Assembly: GCA_934120265.1 (NCBI GenBank)
Contig: CAKOTU010000015.1
Coordinates: 1 to 26,008 of the forward strand
Source of the DNA: an uncultured Bacilli bacterium
GTDB lineage: Bacteria; Bacillota_I; Bacilli_A; RF39; UBA660
Direction of reading: 5' to 3'
Length of the DNA: 26,008 nt
This document shows positions 5,563 through 12,014 of the stretch, piece by piece. The position numbers and the translations under genes are program-made. The number at the start of each line of letters is the position of its first letter. The first letter of the stretch is position 1. The notes under the pieces were generated by a model. The model searched no databases. It saw only the letters and a program-made list of their open reading frames with translations, and was not told where the DNA came from.

Positions 5563-6945
5563 ATGAAAAAGAAAGGATTTACTTTGGTAGAATTACTTGC
5601 GGTAATAATAGTATTAGCTATTATTGCACTAATCGCAACACCAATAGTAATGAATGCAATAAAAAGTACTGAAAAAGGAGCTGCTGAAACCTCTGCTAAT
5701 AGTTATATAAGGGCCGTAGATTTAGCTATGTCTAATTCAGAACTCAAAAAGAAATTTATTCTAGATGGAAGCTATAGTATAGATAGTGATGGTAATTTAA
5801 TAGGAACAGGTTTGCCAGATGGCAAATTGGAAATAGAAATGAGTGGAAATAAACCAACATCGGGAACAGTAAAAATAGAAAATGGAAAAGTTGTAAAAAC
5901 GGGAACAATGATGATAATAGGGGAATATGATGTAAGTTATGATGAGACAGATAAAAAATATATTGCTATAAAATTAGGAACATATTCTATAACATATAAT
6001 TTAAGAAACGTAATTGGTGATAGTAGTAATGTAACAAGCATATCAACAAAAGATGTTAAAACACTAAAATTTGCATCAAACGACGGATATACATTACCGG
6101 ATAGTGTGACAGTAAATGGGGCAAGAAGTGTGTGGGACAAAGCTGCAGGAACATTAACACTATCAAGAGTAACTAGAGATGTAACTGTTACAATAGTTGG
6201 AGAAAAACTTCTGTATGTGAATGGAGAAATAGTATATTTTAATGTAACAACAGGAGAAAAATGCTCATCAACAGATTATACAGAAACACAAAGTAGTACA
6301 GGAGTAAAAGAAGGATGTATGAAATTTTATGCATTTAATGATAATGGTGGAAATACTATAAATTTAATCTTAGATCACAATACAACAGCCACAGTTGCAT
6401 GGAACTCAAGTGGAAGTAATGCTAGTGGTCCAAAAGAAGTATTAACACAATTAAAAAGTGATACATCATCATGGAAAGGAACAGAAACTCCAGCAAATTA
6501 CACAATGGATCAAGCAAGTCAAACAAGCAAAGCAAGCTATACAGTAGATTATAGTGGATATAAAGCAAGATTGATAACAGCACAAGAAATAGCAACAATT
6601 ACAGGAAATACAACATGGAATGAAAAATTAACTGCAAAAAGTCTTTGGTATTATTTAGACACTAACACAACTTCTGCAAGTTCAACATGCCAAAGCGGAA
6701 ATACAAGTGGATGTCAATATGGATGGTTATATGACAGAACAAAACCATCTTGTACAACATATGGATGTTTAAATAATTCAGATAAGTCAACATCTGGATA
6801 TTGGACAATATCTTCTCGTGCTGGAGATACTAAGAGCGCTTTGAATATGTATTATCATGCTTTCTTATATTTTACTGATGTCAATACTTCAAATTATGTT
6901 GGTGTACGTCCTGTAATAACAGTTTTAAAATCTAAGCTTTCATAA
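5563..6945 (+). CDS. Type IV prepilin-like protein 1 with C-terminal lectin-like tip domain
   Basis: Class III prepilin leader MKKKG|FTLVELLAVI with Glu at +5, cut and methylated before Phe by a prepilin peptidase, then the hydrophobic assembly helix to ~residue 30. Residues ~40-140 form the core shared with the two other pilins (KLEIEMSGNKPTSG, IGEYDVSYDE). Residues ~145-215 resemble a Listeria/Bacteroides-type beta-repeat (SITYNLRNV ... TVNGA). The remainder to 460 is a Cys-containing distal domain ending YWTISS ... GVRPVITVLKS, similar to DUF6273/DUF1566-type C-type-lectin-like folds. The protein is long for a pilin, suggesting a minor or tip pilin or surface adhesin. No PilB, PilC or PilD gene is in the window. 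Codon use changes abruptly at ~6808, from A-ending to T-ending codons. AAGGAGG precedes ATG 5563. Confidence 0.85.
   Translation: MKKKGFTLVELLAVIIVLAIIALIATPIVMNAIKSTEKGAAETSANSYIRAVDLAMSNSELKKKFILDGSYSIDSDGNLIGTGLPDGKLEIEMSGNKPTSGTVKIENGKVVKTGTMMIIGEYDVSYDETDKKYIAIKLGTYSITYNLRNVIGDSSNVTSISTKDVKTLKFASNDGYTLPDSVTVNGARSVWDKAAGTLTLSRVTRDVTVTIVGEKLLYVNGEIVYFNVTTGEKCSSTDYTETQSSTGVKEGCMKFYAFNDNGGNTINLILDHNTTATVAWNSSGSNASGPKEVLTQLKSDTSSWKGTETPANYTMDQASQTSKASYTVDYSGYKARLITAQEIATITGNTTWNEKLTAKSLWYYLDTNTTSASSTCQSGNTSGCQYGWLYDRTKPSCTTYGCLNNSDKSTSGYWTISSRAGDTKSALNMYYHAFLYFTDVNTSNYVGVRPVITVLKSKLS
6808..6906 (+). other. Putative hypervariable tip block of pilin 1
   Basis: 33 codons between TATTGGACA (6799-6807) and CGTCCTGTAATAAC (from 6907). 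The matching block in pilin 2 (15709-15807) is also exactly 33 codons between the same two sequences. 25 of the 33 codons here end in T or C, whereas the gene body favours A-ending codons. Between the two pilins, codon position 3 matches in 20 of 33 codons but positions 1 and 2 in only 12 and 13. This resembles a diversity-generating-retroelement variable region; recombinational cassette exchange is the alternative. Confidence 0.45.
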
Positions 6946-6996
6946 AAAAGCATAGACAAGATGATCAGTTTATTTATAGAATATCTTGTAATCTGA

Positions 6997-7027
6997 AAAA
7001 AGGTAATTACATTGTAATTACCTTTTT
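6997..7027. terminator. Bidirectional terminator between pilin 1 and amidoligase 1
   Basis: AAAAAGGTAATTAC (6997-7010) pairs perfectly with GTAATTACCTTTTT (7014-7027), with T-tracts readable on both strands. The amidoligase stop codon (7018-7020) sits in the stem. Confidence 0.88.
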
Positions 7028-8733
7028 ATTGACAGCTTTTTGCTTTTTTCATCAATTTCCATTAATTCTTCTCTTTTATAAAATAATTCATTTTTAATGC
7101 TTTGAATTAAATCAATATTAGAATTATATCTTTTACGATAAATTTGTTTGTCTTTTTCTGAATCAAATAAGATATTTAAAAATATTTCAAGTCTTTCTTT
7201 TTCTGGCATGTGCTCACTTAAACGAAGGGCTTGTAATTTTCTTTTCTCTTTTACATCAGCGTTAGCAAGTTCGTGAGCGCTTTGAACTAACTTTGTAAAA
7301 AGTTTTATATTTGCAAGCAATTCTTCAAATTCTATTTCTCCGTTTGGCATTCTAAATTCAATTGTTTTTTTATAATAATTATCCAAATTTGTAAGATTAA
7401 GCCCACTGTGTCTAGATTTATTAATTTTTAGTAAAGCATCAATCATTTCTTCAGGTGTTAATGTTTCATCTAATTTTCCTTCTTCAGTGGCTTTTAAATA
7501 AATTTCTCTCGTAGCTTTTGCATATCTATCAATGCTTTTTCTAATTTTTGAATGTTCCTTATTACATATCTGATATATTATATGTTCACAGTTACTATAA
7601 AGGTATAATAACATATACATTTCTTGAACTGTTGGTAGATAGCTAGCTCCAATATGGATATGTCCACCACAAGAATAGTCAGTATAAAATCCATTTTTCT
7701 TTAAAAGATTACAAACTGATTTTAACTTTTGCATATCTCTTTTTGTATAGTGAAGAATAGGGGAAGTGATTTCAAATCCACTTCTAACACTACTATCTTC
7801 TTTAATCAAAAAGTCTTCTAAAACGCTTTCTATATTTTTGTAATGTTCGATATTTTTATTACAGCATTCAAGTTCGACACCAATAGTTATTCTACTATCA
7901 ACATTTTCTGCGAGAATATCACTTTCATCTATAGTAGCAATATAACTATCACGATTTTCATCATAATTTGATAATAAAAACCTTTTAATTTCTTTATCAT
8001 CTAATAAGCCAATTAATTCTAACCTTAATTTTTCATCTGATACAAAGTTGATTAAGTTGTTTCGAAAGCTAGGAGATTTAATTCTTATAAATTGCTTTTT
8101 GATAAAGTTAGGTTTTTTTGTTGCTGCGACTAAAGTCGAACGATATTCACCATATTCACTTTTTAAAGCATATTGTTTTATTAAGTCAGCATCATTAAAA
8201 CTTTCTATTATTCTAACTTGTTCACTTTTAGATTGTAAAGCATGAATGAACACTTCTTTATGATAGTCATTTGTTAATAACATAATTGCTTCTGCGCAAA
8301 TAAAATTAGAAACATTTTTCTGTATCATATTATTTATTAATTTCATTTTTAAAATATCACTTGTGATTGTTGCTATAATAGAAGTAATGCAATGACAATT
8401 TGTATGTAAAATTAGTATAGCTGCAAGTGTATATCTTAAGTTTTCTCTTTTAATTAAATTGACTATTGCTCCTAATAAGAAACTATCTAATTTGCGATAT
8501 TGGTCAGCAACAAAGCTGAATATAAATTCATCTGACTTTGTTGATAAATATTTTTGTAGATAATAACCAGTTAAATTAGAAAAATATTTTTCTTGTTCTT
8601 GCTCTGTTAATTCGAAAAAGATATCTTCAAAAATCGAATTATCCGCATCAATAATTGTTTTAATTTTGTCATCTCGTGTCTGACAGTTAGAAAAGTCAAT
8701 GCCACTAAGAGATGACATGTTATCTAAATTCAT
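7018..8733 (-). CDS. Putative amidoligase (COOH-NH2 ligase, glutamine-synthetase fold) with alpha-helical N-terminal region
   Basis: Residues ~280-500 match the Amidoligase_2 family of the glutamine synthetase/COOH-NH2 ligase superfamily, predicted to form amide bonds with ATP in peptide-tagging or peptide-synthesis systems. Motifs: GVELE (285-289, metal-binding Glu), SSVRSGFEITSPIL (314-327), CGGHIHIG (355-362) and EFRMPNG (459-465). Residues 1-280 are helical with Leu-rich repeats resembling HEAT-like units, perhaps for substrate binding. The C-terminus is charged and helical. The start at 8733 has AGGGGG 6 bases upstream and a TTGACG-17-TATAAT promoter. No partner peptidase, AIG2-like protein or transporter is adjacent. 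A second amidoligase lies at 16953-17867. Substrate unknown. Confidence 0.8.
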   Translation of the reverse strand: MNLDNMSSLSGIDFSNCQTRDDKIKTIIDADNSIFEDIFFELTEQEQEKYFSNLTGYYLQKYLSTKSDEFIFSFVADQYRKLDSFLLGAIVNLIKRENLRYTLAAILILHTNCHCITSIIATITSDILKMKLINNMIQKNVSNFICAEAIMLLTNDYHKEVFIHALQSKSEQVRIIESFNDADLIKQYALKSEYGEYRSTLVAATKKPNFIKKQFIRIKSPSFRNNLINFVSDEKLRLELIGLLDDKEIKRFLLSNYDENRDSYIATIDESDILAENVDSRITIGVELECCNKNIEHYKNIESVLEDFLIKEDSSVRSGFEITSPILHYTKRDMQKLKSVCNLLKKNGFYTDYSCGGHIHIGASYLPTVQEMYMLLYLYSNCEHIIYQICNKEHSKIRKSIDRYAKATREIYLKATEEGKLDETLTPEEMIDALLKINKSRHSGLNLTNLDNYYKKTIEFRMPNGEIEFEELLANIKLFTKLVQSAHELANADVKEKRKLQALRLSEHMPEKERLEIFLNILFDSEKDKQIYRKRYNSNIDLIQSIKNELFYKREELMEIDEKSKKLSIKR

Positions 8734-8756
8734 TTTAATCCCCCTAAATCGTTTGT

Positions 8757-8785
8757 ATTATACATCATGTTTTTCATAACGTCAA
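8757..8785 (-). promoter_or_regulatory. SigA promoter of amidoligase 1
   Basis: On the minus strand: TTGACG (8785-8780), 17-base spacer, TATAAT (8762-8757). Start near 8750, then AGGGGG (8745-8740) before ATG. The 5'-UTR is very short. Confidence 0.82.
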
Positions 8786-8822
8786 TATTTAAATATATGT
8801 TTTCTTTTTCCCCTTTTTGTCT

Positions 8823-8828
8823 TATAAT
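8823..8828 (+). promoter_or_regulatory. -10 box of the VanY-type gene
   Basis: TATAAT, 16 bases before ATG 8844, with only a poor -35 (TTTCTT at 8800-8805). The close spacing makes this tentative. It is divergent from the amidoligase promoter. Confidence 0.4.
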
Positions 8829-8843
8829 AATAGTGGTGATAGT

Positions 8844-9896
8844 ATGAAAAAAAAGAGGAAAAAGATTTTTATAGTTCTTACTTTAATTCTAATAATACTA
8901 ATTAGCTTATTTATATTTACTTATTTTAGTATTTCATTTAAATTGATAGGCCCTAGTGAATTAACTTTAGAAGTTAATAGTGAATATAATGATTTAGGAT
9001 CAGAGGCTAAATTATTGGGCATTGATTTAACAAAGAAAGTTAAAACGGTTGGTAGTGTTGATAATAGTAAAATAGGTGAGTATAAAATATTATATAAAAT
9101 ATACAATAAAAAAATAGAAAGAGTAGTTAGAATTGTTGATACAACAAATCCAACTATAAAATTAAAAGGAGATAGTAGTGTAAGTTTATATCAAGGCGAT
9201 AAGTATGAAGAAGCCGGGTATGAAGCTTCTGATAATTATGATGGAGACTTAACAGATAGGGTAGAAATTGATAATAATGTTAATACTGATAAAGTTGGTA
9301 GTTATGAAATAACATATAAAGTAAAAGATAGTAGCAATAATGAAGTTAGTGTAAAAAGAAATGTAGAAGTAAAAGAAAAGAAAGTAGTAAAGAGCGAAGG
9401 CCCAACTTATATAAAAGGAATTTTGATTGTTAATAAAAAATATTCTCTACCTAGTACTTATGGTGGTGTTGATAAGACAGCAAGTAATGCTTTATCTTTG
9501 TTACAAAAGGCAGCAAATAAAGATGGTTTTTCTTTAACACTTGTTTCTGGATATCGTTCTTATTCAACACAAAATACTATTTATAACAATTACATTAAAA
9601 GATGGGGACAAGAATATACTGATACTGTTTCTGCTCGTCCGGGACATTCAGAACATCAAACAGGACTTGCTTTTGATGTTGGGGAGTTGAGCAAAAGTTA
9701 TGGAGAAACAAAAGAAGGAATATGGTTAAAAGAAAATTGTTATAAATATGGTTTCATTTTAAGATATTTAAAAGGTAAAGAAAATATTACAGGTTATGCT
9801 TATGAACCTTGGCATATTCGTTATGTCGGTGTTGATATTGCAACAGAAATTATGCAAAAGAATTTAACTTTAGAAGAATATTTAGGAATAGCATAA
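8844..9896 (+). CDS. VanY-type D-Ala-D-Ala carboxypeptidase with two DUF5011 Ig-like modules
   Basis: Zinc peptidase that trims the terminal D-Ala from peptidoglycan stem peptides outside the membrane. Numbering from ATG 8844 (350 residues; an upstream in-frame ATG at 8817 has no ribosome-binding site, while GGTGAT precedes 8844): cytoplasmic KKKRKK then a membrane anchor (~8-30); two DUF5011-type Ig-like modules (~35-97 and ~104-177, the second with SLYQGDKYEEAGYEASDNYDGD); VanY domain ~185-350. Catalytic and zinc residues are visible: SGYRS (235-239), SEHQTGLAFD (269-278; zinc ligands H271 and D278) and EPWH (321-324). Wall remodelling is far likelier than vancomycin resistance, since no VanS/R/H/A/X genes are present. 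Confidence 0.92.
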   Translation: MKKKRKKIFIVLTLILIILISLFIFTYFSISFKLIGPSELTLEVNSEYNDLGSEAKLLGIDLTKKVKTVGSVDNSKIGEYKILYKIYNKKIERVVRIVDTTNPTIKLKGDSSVSLYQGDKYEEAGYEASDNYDGDLTDRVEIDNNVNTDKVGSYEITYKVKDSSNNEVSVKRNVEVKEKKVVKSEGPTYIKGILIVNKKYSLPSTYGGVDKTASNALSLLQKAANKDGFSLTLVSGYRSYSTQNTIYNNYIKRWGQEYTDTVSARPGHSEHQTGLAFDVGELSKSYGETKEGIWLKENCYKYGFILRYLKGKENITGYAYEPWHIRYVGVDIATEIMQKNLTLEEYLGIA

Positions 9897-9900
9897 ATAA

Positions 9901-9930
9901 AAAAGACCACATTATTAATGGTGGTTTTTT
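9901..9930 (+). terminator. Terminator-like hairpin that contains the next gene's ribosome-binding site
   Basis: AAAAGACCACATT (9901-9913) pairs with AAT-G-GTGGTTTTTT (9917-9930; one bulged G, one G-T pair), loop ATT. The 3' arm ends in TTTTTT and carries GGTGG (9920-9924), the only Shine-Dalgarno candidate for ATG 9931. Confidence 0.65.
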
Positions 9931-10380
9931 ATGAAAAAATTTTTAATATTAGTTGTAATTTTGTTTTTAATAATAGTATGTAATAATGCTTCAGAACAAA
10001 CTCAAATGGTATTTGACTATAATGAAGAAGAAATGTTAACTGCTAACATTTTAATTCCAGGTTTAAATACTAAAAATTTTGAGGATTATTTTGATGATTA
10101 TGTAGAAATAATCGGTGTATATCCTAAAACTAATTTAGTTTATAAAAATAAAATTGGAAATATCTTTTATACATTTAATCAAAATAATATGAAAGACGAT
10201 TTATCGTCATTCACAAAGTATTATAAAAATATTCTTAGAAAGAATAATTTTATGAGTGACTTAGTATTATCTGATTATAATGGTATTAATATAGAAAAAG
10301 TGAGGGTTTTCCTTACTTATCAAAAATTAAATGAAATTTTAAGAGACTGCAATGATTGTTCTTATGAAAAAATCTCCTAA
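9931..10380 (+). CDS. Small secreted or membrane-anchored protein of unknown function
   Basis: 149 residues, family not recognised. N-terminus MKKFLILVVILFLIIVCNNA is a clear signal sequence. The Cys at 17 is preceded by IIV rather than a proper lipobox, so either Sec cleavage near NNA|SEQ or a retained anchor is possible. The rest is acidic and Asn/Tyr-rich, with no motif I can name and two Cys near the C-terminus (DCNDC). It follows the VanY gene by 34 bases that form a terminator-like hairpin, so it is either partly read through from VanY or translated only when the hairpin opens. Stop TAA (10378-10380) lies in the loop of the shared terminator. Confidence 0.7.
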   Translation: MKKFLILVVILFLIIVCNNASEQTQMVFDYNEEEMLTANILIPGLNTKNFEDYFDDYVEIIGVYPKTNLVYKNKIGNIFYTFNQNNMKDDLSSFTKYYKNILRKNNFMSDLVLSDYNGINIEKVRVFLTYQKLNEILRDCNDCSYEKIS

Positions 10381-10390
10381 TGGAGATTTA
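10367..10390. terminator. Shared terminator of convergent genes
   Basis: AAATCTCC (10370-10377) pairs with GGAGATTT (10382-10389) around TAAT. On the minus strand it is followed by a clean run of T's, so it best serves the DUF1846 gene; the + strand tract (AATTTTC) is weaker. Confidence 0.8.
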
Positions 10391-11854
10391 ATTTTCTTTG
10401 AATATTGGTTCACAAGTTAAATTAATTAATAAACTTCTTAGTGCTTCTAAATCTGATGCTTCAACAATATATGTAGCGTGAGCATCACAAGAATTTAATT
10501 TTTTTAGATTGTTTAAAGCTTTTTTTACCATAGAGTTGGTAGCGGAACAAATACTTAAACTTATTAAAACATCATTTAAATTAAGCAGTTCATTATCACA
10601 TAATGTTTGTTTTTTAAGTCTTAAAATAGGATTTAGAATATTTGGTGATAGTAAATCTATTTCATCTGGTATATTAGTTAAATGTTTAATACAGTTTAGT
10701 ACTAAACTACTTGCGGGTGTTAATAGTTTAGTCTGTTTTCCAGTTATAATAGTGCCATCTGGTAATTCTAGGGCAATAGCATTTCTTTTGCATTTATCCT
10801 TTTTATTATTAGCAGCATCGATAACTTTTAGCTCATCTTTAGTTATATTTAATTCATTCATTAAGACTTTGATACGTTTATATATTTCTTTATCAGTACC
10901 ATTAACTTTATTATCTACTAAAGCTTTGTAATATCTTCTAATTATTTCTTTACGGGCAGCAGTTCTAACTACATCATCATTAACAATACATTTTCCTATA
11001 GAATTAACACCCATATCAGTAGGTGATTTATATATTTCTTTCCCCATTATTTTATATAAAATATTTTTTAAAATAGGGAATACTTCTAGATCACGATTAT
11101 AGTTAACAGCGCTAATTCCATAAGCTTCTAAGTGAAATGAATCAATCATGTTTATATCTTTTAAATCAGCAGTAGCAGCCTCGTATGCGACATTTACAGG
11201 ATGTTTTAAAGGTAGAGACCAAACAGGAAATGTTTCAAATTTAGCATACCCAGCTTTAATACCTCTTTTGTATTCATGATATAGTTGAGAAAGACAAGTT
11301 GCTAGTTTACCACTACAAGGTCCTGGAGCATTAACAACAACAAGTGGTTTAGTAGTTTCAATATAAGGATTAGCGCCATATCCTTCTTCACTAACAATAA
11401 CATCAACGTCAGTTGGGTATCCTTTAGTATAGGTGTGTATATAACTTTTGATTCCCAAACTATCTAATTTATTTCTAAATGTTTCAACACAACTTTGACC
11501 TTTATACATTGTTATAACAACACTATTTACATCGATGTGTAAATTTTTAAATATTTTTATTAGTCTAATAACTTCCATGTCGTAACTAATACCATAGTCA
11601 GCTCTTATTTTCTTTTTTTCGATATCTTTAGCATTAATACAAAAGATTATTTCTACTTGATCTTTTAATTCTTCTAATAATCTTATTTTAGCGTTCAGTT
11701 CAAACCCTGGTAATACTCTTTTAGCGTGGTAATCATCAAAGAGTTTTCCTCCAAATTCTAAATATAGCTTATTATCAAATAATTTAATCCTTTCTTTAAT
11801 GGTTTCAGTTTGTAATTTTACGTATAATTCGTTATCAAATCCAATTTTTTTCAT
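10388..11854 (-). CDS. DUF1846 (UPF0371) family protein
   Basis: 488 residues, close to the usual ~500 of this conserved family, whose function is not established. The N-terminus KKIGFDNELYVKLQTETIKER is the family's signature opening. LYLEFGGKLFDDYHAKRVLP (30-49) and FHLEAYG are further hallmarks, and APGPCSGKLATCLSQ near residue 178 looks like a P-loop-type phosphate-binding turn. Cytoplasmic. Start ATG (complement of 11852-11854) has GGAGG 4 bases upstream. Divergent from uvrA, with back-to-back promoters whose -35 regions overlap. The short leader contains an intrinsic terminator hairpin, so expression may be conditional. Confidence 0.9.
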   Translation of the reverse strand: MKKIGFDNELYVKLQTETIKERIKLFDNKLYLEFGGKLFDDYHAKRVLPGFELNAKIRLLEELKDQVEIIFCINAKDIEKKKIRADYGISYDMEVIRLIKIFKNLHIDVNSVVITMYKGQSCVETFRNKLDSLGIKSYIHTYTKGYPTDVDVIVSEEGYGANPYIETTKPLVVVNAPGPCSGKLATCLSQLYHEYKRGIKAGYAKFETFPVWSLPLKHPVNVAYEAATADLKDINMIDSFHLEAYGISAVNYNRDLEVFPILKNILYKIMGKEIYKSPTDMGVNSIGKCIVNDDVVRTAARKEIIRRYYKALVDNKVNGTDKEIYKRIKVLMNELNITKDELKVIDAANNKKDKCKRNAIALELPDGTIITGKQTKLLTPASSLVLNCIKHLTNIPDEIDLLSPNILNPILRLKKQTLCDNELLNLNDVLISLSICSATNSMVKKALNNLKKLNSCDAHATYIVEASDLEALRSLLINLTCEPIFKEN

Positions 11855-11867
11855 ATTACCTCCAAAT

Positions 11868-11897
11868 AAAAAAACTAACAGTTGTGAGAACTGTTAG
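11868..11897 (-). terminator. Terminator hairpin in the DUF1846 leader (possible attenuator)
   Basis: On the minus strand: CTAACAGTT, loop CTCAC, AACTGTTAG (perfect 9-bp stem, 11897-11875), then seven T's (11874-11868). It sits between the promoter (11908-11937) and the ribosome-binding site (11859-11863), only a few bases into the transcript. No + strand T-tract is present, so it is not a terminator for the opposite strand. Confidence 0.7.
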
Positions 11898-11907
11898 GCT
11901 CTCTTTA

Positions 11908-11937
11908 ATTATAGCACGCTTTAAAAATCTTTTTCAA
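11908..11937 (-). promoter_or_regulatory. Promoter of the DUF1846 gene
   Basis: On the minus strand: TTGAAA (11937-11932), 18-base spacer ending TGC, TATAAT (11913-11908), i.e. an extended -10. Predicted start near 11901. Confidence 0.78.
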
Positions 11938-11955
11938 TAAAAATATTAAAAAATG

Positions 11956-11964
11956 TGTTATAAT
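11956..11964 (+). promoter_or_regulatory. Extended -10 promoter of uvrA
   Basis: TGTTATAAT; the -35 region (AATAAA, 11936-11941) is poor and overlaps the -35 of the divergent promoter. I see no LexA/DinR box (GAAC-N4-GTTC) nearby. Confidence 0.6.
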
Positions 11965-12014
11965 AATGACGTTTAGTTATAAATATAAATTTATATGAAA
12001 ATGGAGGCTTTACT

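Noticed and set aside
8844..9896. Vancomycin-resistance assignment of the VanY-type protein
   Set aside because: No other van genes. The DUF5011-VanY layout is common in housekeeping wall enzymes.
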